A DNA stretch of 64,000 nt from Mucilaginibacter ginsenosidivorans (GTDB lineage: Bacteria > Bacteroidota > Bacteroidia > Sphingobacteriales > Sphingobacteriaceae): NCBI RefSeq assembly GCF_007971025.1, contig NZ_CP042436.1, forward strand, positions 5,288,834 through 5,352,833, read 5' to 3'. The notes under the pieces were generated by a model, which had not been told where the DNA came from, did no database searches, and was given only the letters and a program-made list of their open reading frames with translations. Position numbers and translations under genes: made by a program. This document shows positions 49,498 to 57,760 of this stretch, in pieces. Each line of letters begins with the position of its first letter. The first letter of the stretch is position 1.

Positions 49498-50283
49498 TTA
49501 TATTTTTATCAAAAAATCCTCCTTCGCCTGTCCCCTTTTAAAGTAAACCAGCCCTATCCAAAACAGATCGATCGTCACCGTTACCTGTGGATGTGCTTTA
49601 ATTTCGGCCCAGGCCTCTTTCATGCCGTCGCTCCAGTAAATATCATCAAAGATCAATAAGGTATTCTCGTGCACTTTCGGCAGGCACCATTCAAAATATC
49701 TTAAAGTTGCTTCTTTGGTATGATTACCGTCGATAAAAACAAAATCAAGCTGATCCAGCTCATTGATAACGTCGGGCAGGGTATTATCAAAATTGCCGGT
49801 TATTTCGTGTATGCCGTACACATCAGCTTTGCGAAATGTTTCGAGAGCGATGCCTGCTGTTTGCGGGCAGCCTTCCAGCGTATACAATTCGGCACCAGGC
49901 GCTCCTTCTTTCAGGTAAACCGAAGTGATACCAAGACAAGTGCCTAACTCGATCATATTGCGGGGTTGCAGGTCGGCGACCAGGCGATAAAGCAATTTCG
50001 CCAGCTGAGGCGGTTTTAAAGCATTTTTAGCTATCCCGCTAACCTTCTTTTGGCTGTCGTTGTTGACATGCGATCCGGCGCCAAGGTCGGTCACATTTAT
50101 CACTCTTTCGTCAGAAAGCAGTTCGCGGCGCAGGTTCTCAACCTTTTCATATACTTTTTTGTTATGATAGTCGTAAATTACACTATCGACGAGCCTGTAA
50201 ACAAAAGGCGAATGTGTGCCATGCCTGGTTTTTGCTTTGAGCCGGTGCAAAAGGAAGTCCTTAGCGAACCTTAAATTAAACAT
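49498..50283 (-). CDS. Class I SAM-dependent methyltransferase (O-methyltransferase type)
   Basis: A 261-residue cytosolic enzyme starting MFNLRFAKDFLLHRLKAKTR; an ATG six codons upstream is less likely. RNMIELGTCLGITSVYLKEG is the SAM-binding motif I and AELYTLEGCPQTAGIALETF carries the acidic residue. LDQLDFVFIDGNHTKEATL is the FIDG(N/A)H motif typical of the caffeoyl-CoA or class-24-like O-methyltransferases, followed by LLIFDDIYWSDGMKEAW. The substrate is unknown. It is divergent from the transglutaminase-like gene. Confidence 0.85.
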   Translation of the reverse strand: MFNLRFAKDFLLHRLKAKTRHGTHSPFVYRLVDSVIYDYHNKKVYEKVENLRRELLSDERVINVTDLGAGSHVNNDSQKKVSGIAKNALKPPQLAKLLYRLVADLQPRNMIELGTCLGITSVYLKEGAPGAELYTLEGCPQTAGIALETFRKADVYGIHEITGNFDNTLPDVINELDQLDFVFIDGNHTKEATLRYFEWCLPKVHENTLLIFDDIYWSDGMKEAWAEIKAHPQVTVTIDLFWIGLVYFKRGQAKEDFLIKI

Positions 50284-50324
50284 GGCCGTAAAAATAGACA
50301 AAGGTTTAGTATTTTAGTATTTGA

Positions 50325-51185
50325 ATGATCGACCCTAAAGAGATACACTCATTAATAAAACTGCTTGATGACCCCGACAAAGAGATATTCGAGCATATTC
50401 ATAATAAATTAGCCTCATATGGCGGCGAGGTGATAGAATACCTGGAATCGGCCTGGGAAGAGGCTTTCGACCCGATACAACAGGAGCGCATAGCCGGACT
50501 GGTGCACGAGATACAGTTCCGCCTTTTAAAAGAAGAACTCAAACTATGGTACCAGGGCGGGGCGTTCGACCTGCTGCAGGGCGTTATCGCCATCAATAAA
50601 TACCAATACCCCGACCTGGACGAGCAAAAAATTATTAACCAGATAGAAGCGATCAAGCGCGACATATGGCTGCAGATGATCTACGACGCCAGCCCGGCAG
50701 AGCAGATCAAGCTTATAAACCACGTATTCTATAATATACATGGTTTCAGCGGCAACACATCCAATCACCAGGACCCGCAAAACAGTTACTTGAGCCAGGT
50801 GCTCGAAACCAAGAAAGGCAACCAGATATCGCTGGCTATCATCTATTCCATAATTGCTCAAAAGCTGGATATACCGGTATACGGCGTTAACCTGCCGCAG
50901 CATTTTATACTGGCTTATGTGGATGAAAGCATGGAGACCGAATTTGAAGGAGGCATTCTATTCTACATTAATGCATTTAGCCGCGGCACCATCTTTGGAC
51001 GGCGGGATGTGGATATGTTCCTGAAAAACCTGAAACTGACCGCCGAAAAGCAGTTTTATGAACCGTGCTCCAATGCGGATATTATCCGACGCATTTTAAG
51101 GAATCTGATCAGCTCCTACGAGAACCTGGGATCAGCCGAAAAGGTAGCAGAGTTGAATGAGTTACTGGGCCTGTTGGATGCTTAA
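50325..51185 (+). CDS. SirB1/transglutaminase-like superfamily protein
   Basis: A 286-residue cytosolic protein with no signal peptide. The N-terminal half is helical with repeats resembling HEAT units (KLLDDPDKEIFEHIHNKLAS, FDPIQQERIAGLVHEIQFRL). The central domain matches Transglut_core2 as in SirB1: ISLAIIYSIIAQKLDIPVYG, VNLPQHFILAYVDE with the His, and ILFYINAFSRGTIFGR. The catalytic Cys expected in active transglutaminases is not obvious, and SirB1 proteins are usually regarded as non-enzymatic or of unknown role. Function here is unknown. It stands alone between two methyltransferase genes. Confidence 0.82.
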   Translation: MIDPKEIHSLIKLLDDPDKEIFEHIHNKLASYGGEVIEYLESAWEEAFDPIQQERIAGLVHEIQFRLLKEELKLWYQGGAFDLLQGVIAINKYQYPDLDEQKIINQIEAIKRDIWLQMIYDASPAEQIKLINHVFYNIHGFSGNTSNHQDPQNSYLSQVLETKKGNQISLAIIYSIIAQKLDIPVYGVNLPQHFILAYVDESMETEFEGGILFYINAFSRGTIFGRRDVDMFLKNLKLTAEKQFYEPCSNADIIRRILRNLISSYENLGSAEKVAELNELLGLLDA

Positions 51186-51231
51186 TTGATTAACGAATCA
51201 TTATCTTAGTGGCGCCCAATCTTCAAAAAAT

Positions 51232-52044
51232 ATGCTAAACCTGGCTAAGCGGCTGCTTAATAAGATCAAAAGGACCTATGCTTCCCGAAAGGAATGGGAT
51301 GCGCGCATCAATGATGTTATAAACTGCGCAGATAACAAATATATACCACGTGTAAAAAATGCCGGGGCTATCCAGGGCAATTTTCAACTAATGCATAACG
51401 GCGTAAAAGTACAGCGCGATGGATATTACGGCAGCGGTATAACCCGCATGCTTGTTAAAAATAAAGGTGTTCACGAGCCGCAGGAGGAAAGAGTATTTCA
51501 GGAAGTTTTAAAGCAAATGCGCGCAAATAGTACCATGATAGAACTCGGGTCGTACTGGGCGTTTTATTCGATGTGGTTTTTGAGTAAGGTGGAAGGCGGC
51601 AAAACATATTTATACGAGCCTGCAACAGAAAATTTAACTGTTGGCAAAATAAACTACCGGGAAAACAACTTTCAAGGTGATTTTAATCATGCATTTATAG
51701 GGGGTGTGGTTGATCATAACGGTGTCCCTACACTTAGTGTAGACTACATTGTAAAGGATAAAAAAATAGATTTTATAGATATCCTGCATTGCGACATACA
51801 GGGGGCTGAACTGGATATGCTTAACGGTGCGATAGAAAGCGTTAGTAAAGATATTATAGGCTACTTTTTCATCAGCACACATTCCGACGAGTTACATGTG
51901 GCCTGCCTTGATTTCTTAGGCGCGCATAACTATTTTATAGTTTGTGAGGCCGATCTTTCAAATTCATATTCGTACGATGGTATTATTGTAGCGCGGTCGC
52001 CAAATTACGCAGGCATCAATCGCATAGCTATCGCCCGCAAATAG
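51232..52044 (+). CDS. FkbM-like methyltransferase
   Basis: A 270-residue protein starting MLNLAKRLLNKIKRTYASRK. Residues about 95-245 match an FkbM-type methyltransferase: MIELGSYWAFYSMWFLSKV is motif I with a partly degenerate glycine pattern, TYLYEPATENLTVGKINY holds the acidic residue after strand 2, and IDILHCDIQGAELDMLNGAI carries the typical D(I/V)xGxE element. FkbM domains methylate hydroxyls of polyketides or sugars, often in surface-glycan clusters. No glycan genes surround it, so the role is open. It is AT-richer than the neighbouring genes. Confidence 0.78.
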   Translation: MLNLAKRLLNKIKRTYASRKEWDARINDVINCADNKYIPRVKNAGAIQGNFQLMHNGVKVQRDGYYGSGITRMLVKNKGVHEPQEERVFQEVLKQMRANSTMIELGSYWAFYSMWFLSKVEGGKTYLYEPATENLTVGKINYRENNFQGDFNHAFIGGVVDHNGVPTLSVDYIVKDKKIDFIDILHCDIQGAELDMLNGAIESVSKDIIGYFFISTHSDELHVACLDFLGAHNYFIVCEADLSNSYSYDGIIVARSPNYAGINRIAIARK

Positions 52045-52071
52045 CTTAATATTTTACTTTTTATCCGGCAA

Positions 52072-52977
52072 TCAGAAGCCGTTCAACCTTAGCCAATTCG
52101 CTGCCCAGTCGAACCAATGGTCGGTTGTAGTAGGGTTATTTAATCCAAAGCCATGCCCGCCTGCCTGGAACAGGTGCATTTCGGCTTTAACTTTATTTTT
52201 TACCAAAGCGTCGTAAAACAGCAGGGAATTTTGCACCGGCACCACGTCGTCGTCTTCAGCATGAATTAGAAATGTAGGCGGCGTGTTGGCAGTTACCTGT
52301 TTTTCGTTGGAATAAAGATCGATCAGTTGTTGCGACGGGTTTTTACCGATCAGGTTCTCGCGCGAGTAAGCATGTGCAAAAGGGCCAAAGCTTATCACCG
52401 GGTATATCAGCATAGCAAAATCGGGCCTGAGGCTGATATTACTTTTGTTGTCGATAACGACCTTGTCAAAGTGGGTATCAATGGTCGATGCCAGGTGCCC
52501 GCCAGCGGAAAAGCCAATAACGCCTACTTTATGTGGGTTGATACCCCACTCAGCAGCGCGTTCGCGCACTATCTGGATGGAACGTTCGGCGTCCTGTAAC
52601 GGGCCGATAGTTTTATCTACCATGATCTGGTCGCTCGGCAGGCGGTATTTTACCACAAATGCCGTAACACCTATCTTGTTAAATTCTTCAGCAATAGCCT
52701 GCCCCTCATGCCCCGACGCCAGGTTGATATAGCTGCCGCCCGGAAAAATAACGATAGCCGTGCCGGTTGCCGTGCCTTTGGCCGGGAAATAGGGTGTGAT
52801 CGTCGGGTCGGTCACCATGCTGATGCTATATCCATCCCGTTTCTCCTTGTAGGTTTCAGGCGCCGGTTTTGAATTGGGCACACCATTAGGATAAAGCGGA
52901 ATAGGTTTCTGCTGGGCAAAAACAGCGGATGAAATTAGCATAGCTAACGGCAATACAGTACGACGAAATTTTAACAT
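52072..52977 (-). CDS. Secreted alpha/beta hydrolase (BD-FAE/acetyl esterase type)
   Basis: A 301-residue protein. MLKFRRTVLPLAMLISSAVF begins a signal peptide ending VFAQQ. The hydrolase fold shows AIVIFPGGSYINLASGHEG (oxyanion-hole GG), the nucleophile elbow VGVIGFSAGGHLAST, the acid in LIHAEDDDVVPVQNSL and the His in FQAGGHGFGLNN. This is the BD-FAE/acetyl-xylan esterase type common in Bacteroidota, acting on acylated polysaccharides or small esters. No polysaccharide-utilisation genes lie nearby, so the substrate is unclear. A TATATTTG element lies 25 bases upstream. Confidence 0.87.
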   Translation of the reverse strand: MLKFRRTVLPLAMLISSAVFAQQKPIPLYPNGVPNSKPAPETYKEKRDGYSISMVTDPTITPYFPAKGTATGTAIVIFPGGSYINLASGHEGQAIAEEFNKIGVTAFVVKYRLPSDQIMVDKTIGPLQDAERSIQIVRERAAEWGINPHKVGVIGFSAGGHLASTIDTHFDKVVIDNKSNISLRPDFAMLIYPVISFGPFAHAYSRENLIGKNPSQQLIDLYSNEKQVTANTPPTFLIHAEDDDVVPVQNSLLFYDALVKNKVKAEMHLFQAGGHGFGLNNPTTTDHWFDWAANWLRLNGF

Positions 52978-53002
52978 AACCAGATTAAATAGGTACGACG
53001 TT

Positions 53003-53010
53003 CAAATATA
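53003..53010 (-). promoter_or_regulatory. Putative -7 promoter element for the secreted hydrolase gene
   Basis: The minus strand reads TATATTTG, matching TAnnTTTG, 25 bases before the ATG at 52977 and just after the prfB stop codon. Confidence 0.45.
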
Positions 53011-53015
53011 AACGA

Positions 53016-54105
53016 TTACTTCGAGCCGCCAAATTCCATCAAATAAGCTTTCAGAAATTCGTCCAGGTCGCCATCTAAAACCGCCTGTGCGTTGGATGTT
53101 TCATGATCGGTACGCAGGTCCTTCACTAATTTATACGGATGCAATACGTAGTTCCTGATCTGGGACCCCCATTCTATCTTTTTCTTATTCCCCTCGATAG
53201 CGTTGCTGGTCTCTTGTCTTTTACGCATCTCGATCTCGTACAATTGCGATTTCAGCAGGCGGATAGCGTTATCCTTATTTTGAAGCTGTGAGCGGGATTC
53301 CTGGTTTTTGATAATAATACCTGATGGTTTGTGATATAAACGCACAGCAGTTTCCACTTTGTTCACGTTCTGCCCGCCTGCACCACCCGACCGGAAGGTT
53401 TCGAACTCTATGTCAGCCGGGTTGATCTCTATCTCGATGGTATCATCCACCAGCGGATAAACATAAACCGAGGCAAATGAAGTATGGCGCTTGGCATTCG
53501 AATCAAACGGCGATATACGCACCAGGCGGTGTACGCCATTTTCACCCTTTAAATACCCGTAAGCAAAATCTCCTTCAATTTGCAGGGTGACTGTTTTAAC
53601 CCCGGCTACATCGCCCTCCTGGAAATCCTGCTCTGTAACTTTATAGCCGTTCTTCTCACCCCACATAATATACATGCGCATCAGCATACCTGCCCAGTCG
53701 CAGCTTTCGGTCCCCCCGGCGCCTGCCGTTATCTGTAGGACAGCGTTAAATTGATCTTCTTCGGACGAGAGCATATTTTTGAATTCCAGTTCCTCTACGG
53801 CTTTTGTAGCAGCATCGAATTGCTCCTTCATTTCGGCCTCGGTAGCGTCGCCGCCCTGGTAAAATTCAAATACCACGCCGGTATCCTCAACAGCCGATTC
53901 GACCTGCTGGAAAGCGTCGGTCCAAACTTTTTTTGTTTTGATGGAAGCCAGTACCTTTTCGGCTTCTTTTGGATGGTCCCAGAAATGCGGACCTACGGTT
54001 ATTTCCTGTTCTTTTTGAAGCGCATCGAGTTTAGTATCAATGTCAAAGATGCCTCCTCAGGGAAGTTATTCTTTCCCTTAAATCCTGTATCTGTTCTTTA
54101 GTCAT
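53016..54105 (-). CDS. prfB: Peptide chain release factor 2, with programmed +1 frameshift
   Basis: Release factor 2 recognises UGA and UAA stop codons. The gene is read from ATG at 54105 for 20 codons (MTKEQIQDLRERITSLRRHL), reaches TGA at 54045-54043, and continues in the +1 frame from GAC at 54044 to the stop at 53016, giving 362 residues in all. The slippery site is CTT-TGA-C preceded three bases earlier by AGGAGG. The rest shows the stop-codon motif region VRISPFDSNAKRHTSFASVY and the catalytic GGQ in RSGGAGGQNVNKVET. A single in-frame reading beginning inside the gene at 53876 misses the first third. It is followed after 38 bases by a hydrolase gene. Confidence 0.93.
54042..54057 (-). 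promoter_or_regulatory. RF2 programmed +1 frameshift signal
   Basis: On the minus strand: AGGAGG, three bases, CTT, then in-frame TGA followed by C. This copies the E. coli prfB arrangement including spacing, and makes RF2 synthesis depend on RF2 activity. Confidence 0.9.
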
Positions 54106-54109
54106 GCGG

Positions 54110-54117
54110 CAAATATA
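54110..54117 (-). promoter_or_regulatory. Putative -7 promoter element for prfB
   Basis: The minus strand reads TATATTTG, matching TAnnTTTG, four bases upstream of the prfB ATG. Confidence 0.45.
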
Positions 54118-54185
54118 AATTTTAATGTGCAGATTTTGTATTTGATGAGGAAGCGATTACAATCGATCATCAAGACCCGAGTGGA

Positions 54186-55172
54186 TTATTTAGGAGCAAG
54201 TATCTCAATTGTCATGCTATCGACTCGAATTGCAATTTGACCTGTTTGTCGATCAAACTGAATTTGTGGGGAATTTGTGATGCTGTTACTGAAAATTGAA
54301 GATGCCTGAAGGCCCGAGTCAATATCTTGTATTTTGCTTTCAATTTCTCCCGTTTCAGTGTTTATAATTTTGGGAAACTTATACATATCCCATGCTCTGC
54401 TGTCATTTATAGGAAATAGATTTCCGAACTCCCCGTCAACTTTTACAGGCGCCGATAAGTCATTATGCAGAAAGCGCCAAATGGCAATATGTTTTTGTGG
54501 TAACGCTGGTGGCTTCTTGCGATCGAAGAGCTCTTCGTCAGAAGCTGCAATAAGTATTCTTTCATTATCAATGAAGCTTGCCGTATTAATCTCTGTCCCA
54601 AAGTCCGGGTACATAGAACTGCTATCTAATAATAAAGGGTCCTTCAAACATGCCTCTATGTCAAATAATTCAACCCTATCTATCGGATGCCAAACCCAGC
54701 CACAAACCATTAAATATTTATTATTAGGGCTAATGGATAATCGTGAATGAAAGATGTCTGAAGGATTTCTACCCGGAATATTTGTAACAATTTCGCCTGT
54801 TTCGACATTTTCGAAATCAAGCTGACAGTAATCGATAGGGCAGTGGACTAAATAGGTTACATTATTAAAAACAAAAAACGCCGCGGGATACTCATAGCTT
54901 TCTGCACAATAATAGGTGCGGTTAATTTCCCGAAGTAGCTCACCATTTTTTAATAAGAGTCCTTTTGTTCCAAGGCGCTTAAAAACAAAAGCGTATTGCC
55001 CATCTGGAGAAGTTATTGATCCATCAAAATTAAATGCGTAGTGATATTGTGCGAGTTGTTTCTTCTCTCCATCTAATGAATACTGTTGCCCCGCAGAAAC
55101 CCAGTCAACAATTTTTCCATTTAACCAATCGATGGTTTTAAGATAGTTGGTCTTAATTGTATAGCGCTTCAT
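54186..55172 (-). CDS. Cytosolic protein of unknown function, possibly beta-propeller
   Basis: A 328-residue protein starting MKRYTIKTNYLKTIDWLNGK at 55172; an upstream ATG adds only a short hydrophobic leader. No signal peptide is obvious. It has WD40-like features without strict repeats: FNFDGSITSPDGQYAFVFKR, RLSISPNNKYLMVCGWVW, VELFDIEACLKDP and KHIAIWRFLHNDLSAPVKVD. These suggest a propeller that could bind a partner. I do not recognise a family. It is AT-richer than most neighbours and lies alone between prfB and another small gene. Confidence 0.6.
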   Translation of the reverse strand: MKRYTIKTNYLKTIDWLNGKIVDWVSAGQQYSLDGEKKQLAQYHYAFNFDGSITSPDGQYAFVFKRLGTKGLLLKNGELLREINRTYYCAESYEYPAAFFVFNNVTYLVHCPIDYCQLDFENVETGEIVTNIPGRNPSDIFHSRLSISPNNKYLMVCGWVWHPIDRVELFDIEACLKDPLLLDSSSMYPDFGTEINTASFIDNERILIAASDEELFDRKKPPALPQKHIAIWRFLHNDLSAPVKVDGEFGNLFPINDSRAWDMYKFPKIINTETGEIESKIQDIDSGLQASSIFSNSITNSPQIQFDRQTGQIAIRVDSMTIEILAPK

Positions 55173-55241
55173 AAGTAGAATGACAAGGCGTGCCGCTAAC
55201 AAATATATAAGTTATTAATTAGGTCCCCATAAAAACGTCAA

Positions 55242-55270
55242 AGGGGTTGTAAAATTAATTTACAGCCCCT
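55242..55270 (-). terminator. Hairpin terminator after the 144-residue protein gene
   Basis: Twelve-base arms (55242-55253 and 55259-55270) form a stem with one wobble pair around a short AT loop. On the minus strand it is followed by CCTTTGACGTTTTTAT, which has a T run a few bases on. It lies about 45 bases after the stop codon of the upstream gene. Confidence 0.6.
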
Positions 55271-55313
55271 CCGAACTTGTTTTTATAGATAGTGTATCTT
55301 ACTTCAATGTTTA

Positions 55314-55748
55314 TCAGATCATCAGCCCGTCGACCAGCCGGGTCAGGTCGACACGGTTACCATTGATCTTGGACAGGAACGAACTCAATGCAAACTCCTT
55401 GTTCTGCTCGCTTTTCGATTGCTTGATCAGTTCGAGCATTACAGGCGGCATCAGTGAATTCGCAGTATTTAAGGCAGACGCAGGGCTCATGCCATAAAAC
55501 TTGTTCAGTTTGTTAGCAAATTTATTAACCACACTGGTAACCAGCGGGTTCTTGTAGATATCAGGATACTGAAAATATTTTACAAGGTCCTTTAGCTTAC
55601 CCGATTCCATCTGGCCCTTAAGAACCTCGATGATCGAACTCGAAGCCTCATTGATGATCGCCTCGCGATATTTCTCGGGTATTTCCGGATTGTCGATAAC
55701 AGCCTTCCCGGCGTTATTCTTTACCAATAAAAACAGTTTCTCAAACAT
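55314..55748 (-). CDS. Small helical protein of unknown function
   Basis: A 144-residue cytosolic protein starting MFEKLFLLVKNNAGKAVIDN, with no signal peptide or strong membrane segment. It is predicted to be mostly helical: IPEKYREAIINEASSSIIEV, LKDLVKYFQYPDIYKNPLVT, SVVNKFANKLNKFYGMSPAS. The alternation of short helices and the PASALNTANSLMPP turn are somewhat like DUF937-type proteins, but I cannot confirm this. It shares a 298-base divergent region with pgi and is followed by its own terminator. Confidence 0.65.
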   Translation of the reverse strand: MFEKLFLLVKNNAGKAVIDNPEIPEKYREAIINEASSSIIEVLKGQMESGKLKDLVKYFQYPDIYKNPLVTSVVNKFANKLNKFYGMSPASALNTANSLMPPVMLELIKQSKSEQNKEFALSSFLSKINGNRVDLTRLVDGLMI

Positions 55749-56046
55749 AAAACTTATCCCTCTTTAGTGTATTGACAAAATAATGACAAATCCATCATTT
55801 GTTTGTCATTGGGTCAAAGATATTAATTAAATATTTCTATTTTCAAACAATTTGTCAAAATAATTTAATAATTCCTCAAATTTATTCGTGTAAAACAAAC
55901 ACTAAGCTTAGTGTGTTGAACAGACACAATAAATGGTGTGTTTTATACACCGGAAAGAACTGTTATTGTCACACTTATAACACTCTTTCTACAATTATGT
56001 CAATACCTGAATATTTAAATTCTATTTTTGTAAAAAAACATCAACT
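55749..56046. other. AT-rich divergent region upstream of pgi
   Basis: 298 bases, strongly AT-rich, with several short inverted words (TGACAAA/TTTGTCA near 55780-55810). The rightmost part holds TATTTTTG at 56023-56030, a TAnnTTTG match 17 bases before the pgi ATG. No coding sequence is evident. Confidence 0.6.
56023..56030 (+). promoter_or_regulatory. Putative -7 promoter element for pgi
   Basis: TATTTTTG matches TAnnTTTG exactly and lies 17 bases upstream of the ATG at 56047. Confidence 0.5.
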
Positions 56047-57693
56047 ATGTTGCCAAATATTGATTTTACCTCGACACAGGCCTATAAATACTTAGCCGAC
56101 CATTTCATCGATATCATATCAAAAAACCTGAAGGACCTCTTCAAAGCTGACAGTGAACGTTTTAACAAATTTTCGATCCAATTCAACGATATTTTGGTCG
56201 ATTATTCTAAAAACCGCATCGACGACGAGACTGTCGCTTTATTGATACAGCTGGCAAAAGAGTGTAAAGTAAAAGAGGCAGCAGAGGCGATGTTCTCGGG
56301 CGAAAAGATCAATGCGACCGAGGGGCGGCCCGTATTGCATATAGCATTGCGCAACCGCAGCAATAAGCCCATTTACGTGGATGGCAAAGATGTGATGGAA
56401 GATGTTAACCGGGTATTGCAGCAAATGAAAACTTTTAGTGGGGCGATCATATCGGGCGAGTGGAAAGGTTTTACCGGCAAAGCAATAACCGATGTGGTAA
56501 ATATTGGCATCGGCGGATCAGACCTCGGCCCGGTGATGGTAACGGAGGCGCTGAGGCCGTACAAGAATCATTTGAACATGCACTTTGTTTCCAACGTAGA
56601 TGGCACCCACATTGCCGAAGCGCTAAAAACGCTTAACCCGGAAACTACTTTGTTCCTGATAGCATCGAAAACATTCACCACGCAGGAGACCATGGCTAAC
56701 GCCCATAGCGCACGCGATTGGTTCATTGCCGGCGGAGGCAAGGATGGCGATGTTGCAAAACATTTTGCCGCCCTGTCTACCAACGCCAAGGCGGTTGAAG
56801 CGTTTGGCATCGATACGAAGAACATGTTCGAATTTTGGGATTGGGTTGGCGGACGGTATTCGCTGTGGAGCGCCATCGGCCTATCGATCGTATTGAGCAT
56901 AGGTTATGAAAATTTTGTCGAGCTATTAACAGGCGCCCACCAGGTTGATCAGCATTTCCTGAATACTGAATTTGAAGAGAATATCCCGGTGATATTGGGA
57001 CTGATAGGAATATGGTATAACAACTTCTTTGAATCAGAAACCAATGCGATCCTTCCTTACGACCAGTACATGCACCGCTTTGCGGCTTATTTTCAGCAGG
57101 GCGACATGGAAAGCAACGGCAAGCATGTCGACCGTAACGGAAACAGTGTCGACTATTCAACCGGCCCCATTATTTGGGGCGAACCGGGCACTAACGGTCA
57201 GCATGCTTTTTACCAGTTGATACACCAGGGCACCAAGCTGATCCCCTGCGATTTCATAGCCCCGGCGCAAACACATAACCCACTTGGCGAGCATCACCAG
57301 ATGCTGCTGTCAAACTTCTTCGCTCAAACGGAAGCTTTGATGAACGGCAAAACCCGCGAGGAAGTGGTAGCCGAATTGAAGGCCTCAGGCAAATCGGACG
57401 CTGAGATAGAAAAACTTGCCCCATTCAAAGAGTTTGACGGCAACCGCCCAACCAACTCCTTCCTGGTTAAAAAGATCACGCCGCGCACTTTAGGTTCACT
57501 GATAGCCATGTACGAGCACAAGATATTTGTGCAGGGCATTATCTGGAACATTTACAGTTTCGACCAATGGGGTGTTGAACTCGGCAAGCAATTAGCCGGT
57601 AAAATTTTACCTGAATTAAGGACTGGCGACGAGATTAGCAGCCATGATTCGTCAACCAATGGGCTGATCAATCAATATAAAAACTGGAGGTAA
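56047..57693 (+). CDS. pgi: Glucose-6-phosphate isomerase
   Basis: A 548-residue glycolytic and gluconeogenic enzyme interconverting glucose-6-phosphate and fructose-6-phosphate. Full family length. VVNIGIGGSDLGPVMVTEAL is the sugar-phosphate binding region, WDWVGGRYSLWSAIGLSIVL is signature 1 and holds the GGR(Y/F)S(L/V)WSA element, and GEPGTNGQHAFYQLIHQGTK contains the catalytic-region GTNGQHAFYQL. QWGVELGKQLAGKILPEL is close to signature 2 and carries the substrate-binding residues. The gene is single, with an upstream TAnnTTTG element and a strong terminator downstream. Confidence 0.96.
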   Translation: MLPNIDFTSTQAYKYLADHFIDIISKNLKDLFKADSERFNKFSIQFNDILVDYSKNRIDDETVALLIQLAKECKVKEAAEAMFSGEKINATEGRPVLHIALRNRSNKPIYVDGKDVMEDVNRVLQQMKTFSGAIISGEWKGFTGKAITDVVNIGIGGSDLGPVMVTEALRPYKNHLNMHFVSNVDGTHIAEALKTLNPETTLFLIASKTFTTQETMANAHSARDWFIAGGGKDGDVAKHFAALSTNAKAVEAFGIDTKNMFEFWDWVGGRYSLWSAIGLSIVLSIGYENFVELLTGAHQVDQHFLNTEFEENIPVILGLIGIWYNNFFESETNAILPYDQYMHRFAAYFQQGDMESNGKHVDRNGNSVDYSTGPIIWGEPGTNGQHAFYQLIHQGTKLIPCDFIAPAQTHNPLGEHHQMLLSNFFAQTEALMNGKTREEVVAELKASGKSDAEIEKLAPFKEFDGNRPTNSFLVKKITPRTLGSLIAMYEHKIFVQGIIWNIYSFDQWGVELGKQLAGKILPELRTGDEISSHDSSTNGLINQYKNWR

Positions 57694-57734
57694 GCCCCCA
57701 ATCCCTAAAGGGGAGCATAATATCAAAAAAATTG

Positions 57735-57760
57735 GCGCTGGATATTCCAGCGTTTTTTAT
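57735..57760 (+). terminator. Rho-independent terminator after pgi
   Basis: A six- to seven-base-pair stem CGCTGG/CCAGCG (57736-57741 and 57747-57752) is followed directly by six T. The T run overlaps the end of the convergent cyclotransferase gene. Confidence 0.85.

Noticed and set aside
53016..53876. Treating prfB as a 286-residue protein starting at 53876
   Set aside because: The upstream 20-codon frame, the CTT-TGA-C site and the continuous homology between them show a programmed frameshift and a 362-residue protein.
55799..56095. A 98-codon plus-strand open frame just before pgi
   Set aside because: It overlaps the pgi start and promoter, is AT-driven, and has no protein-like features.
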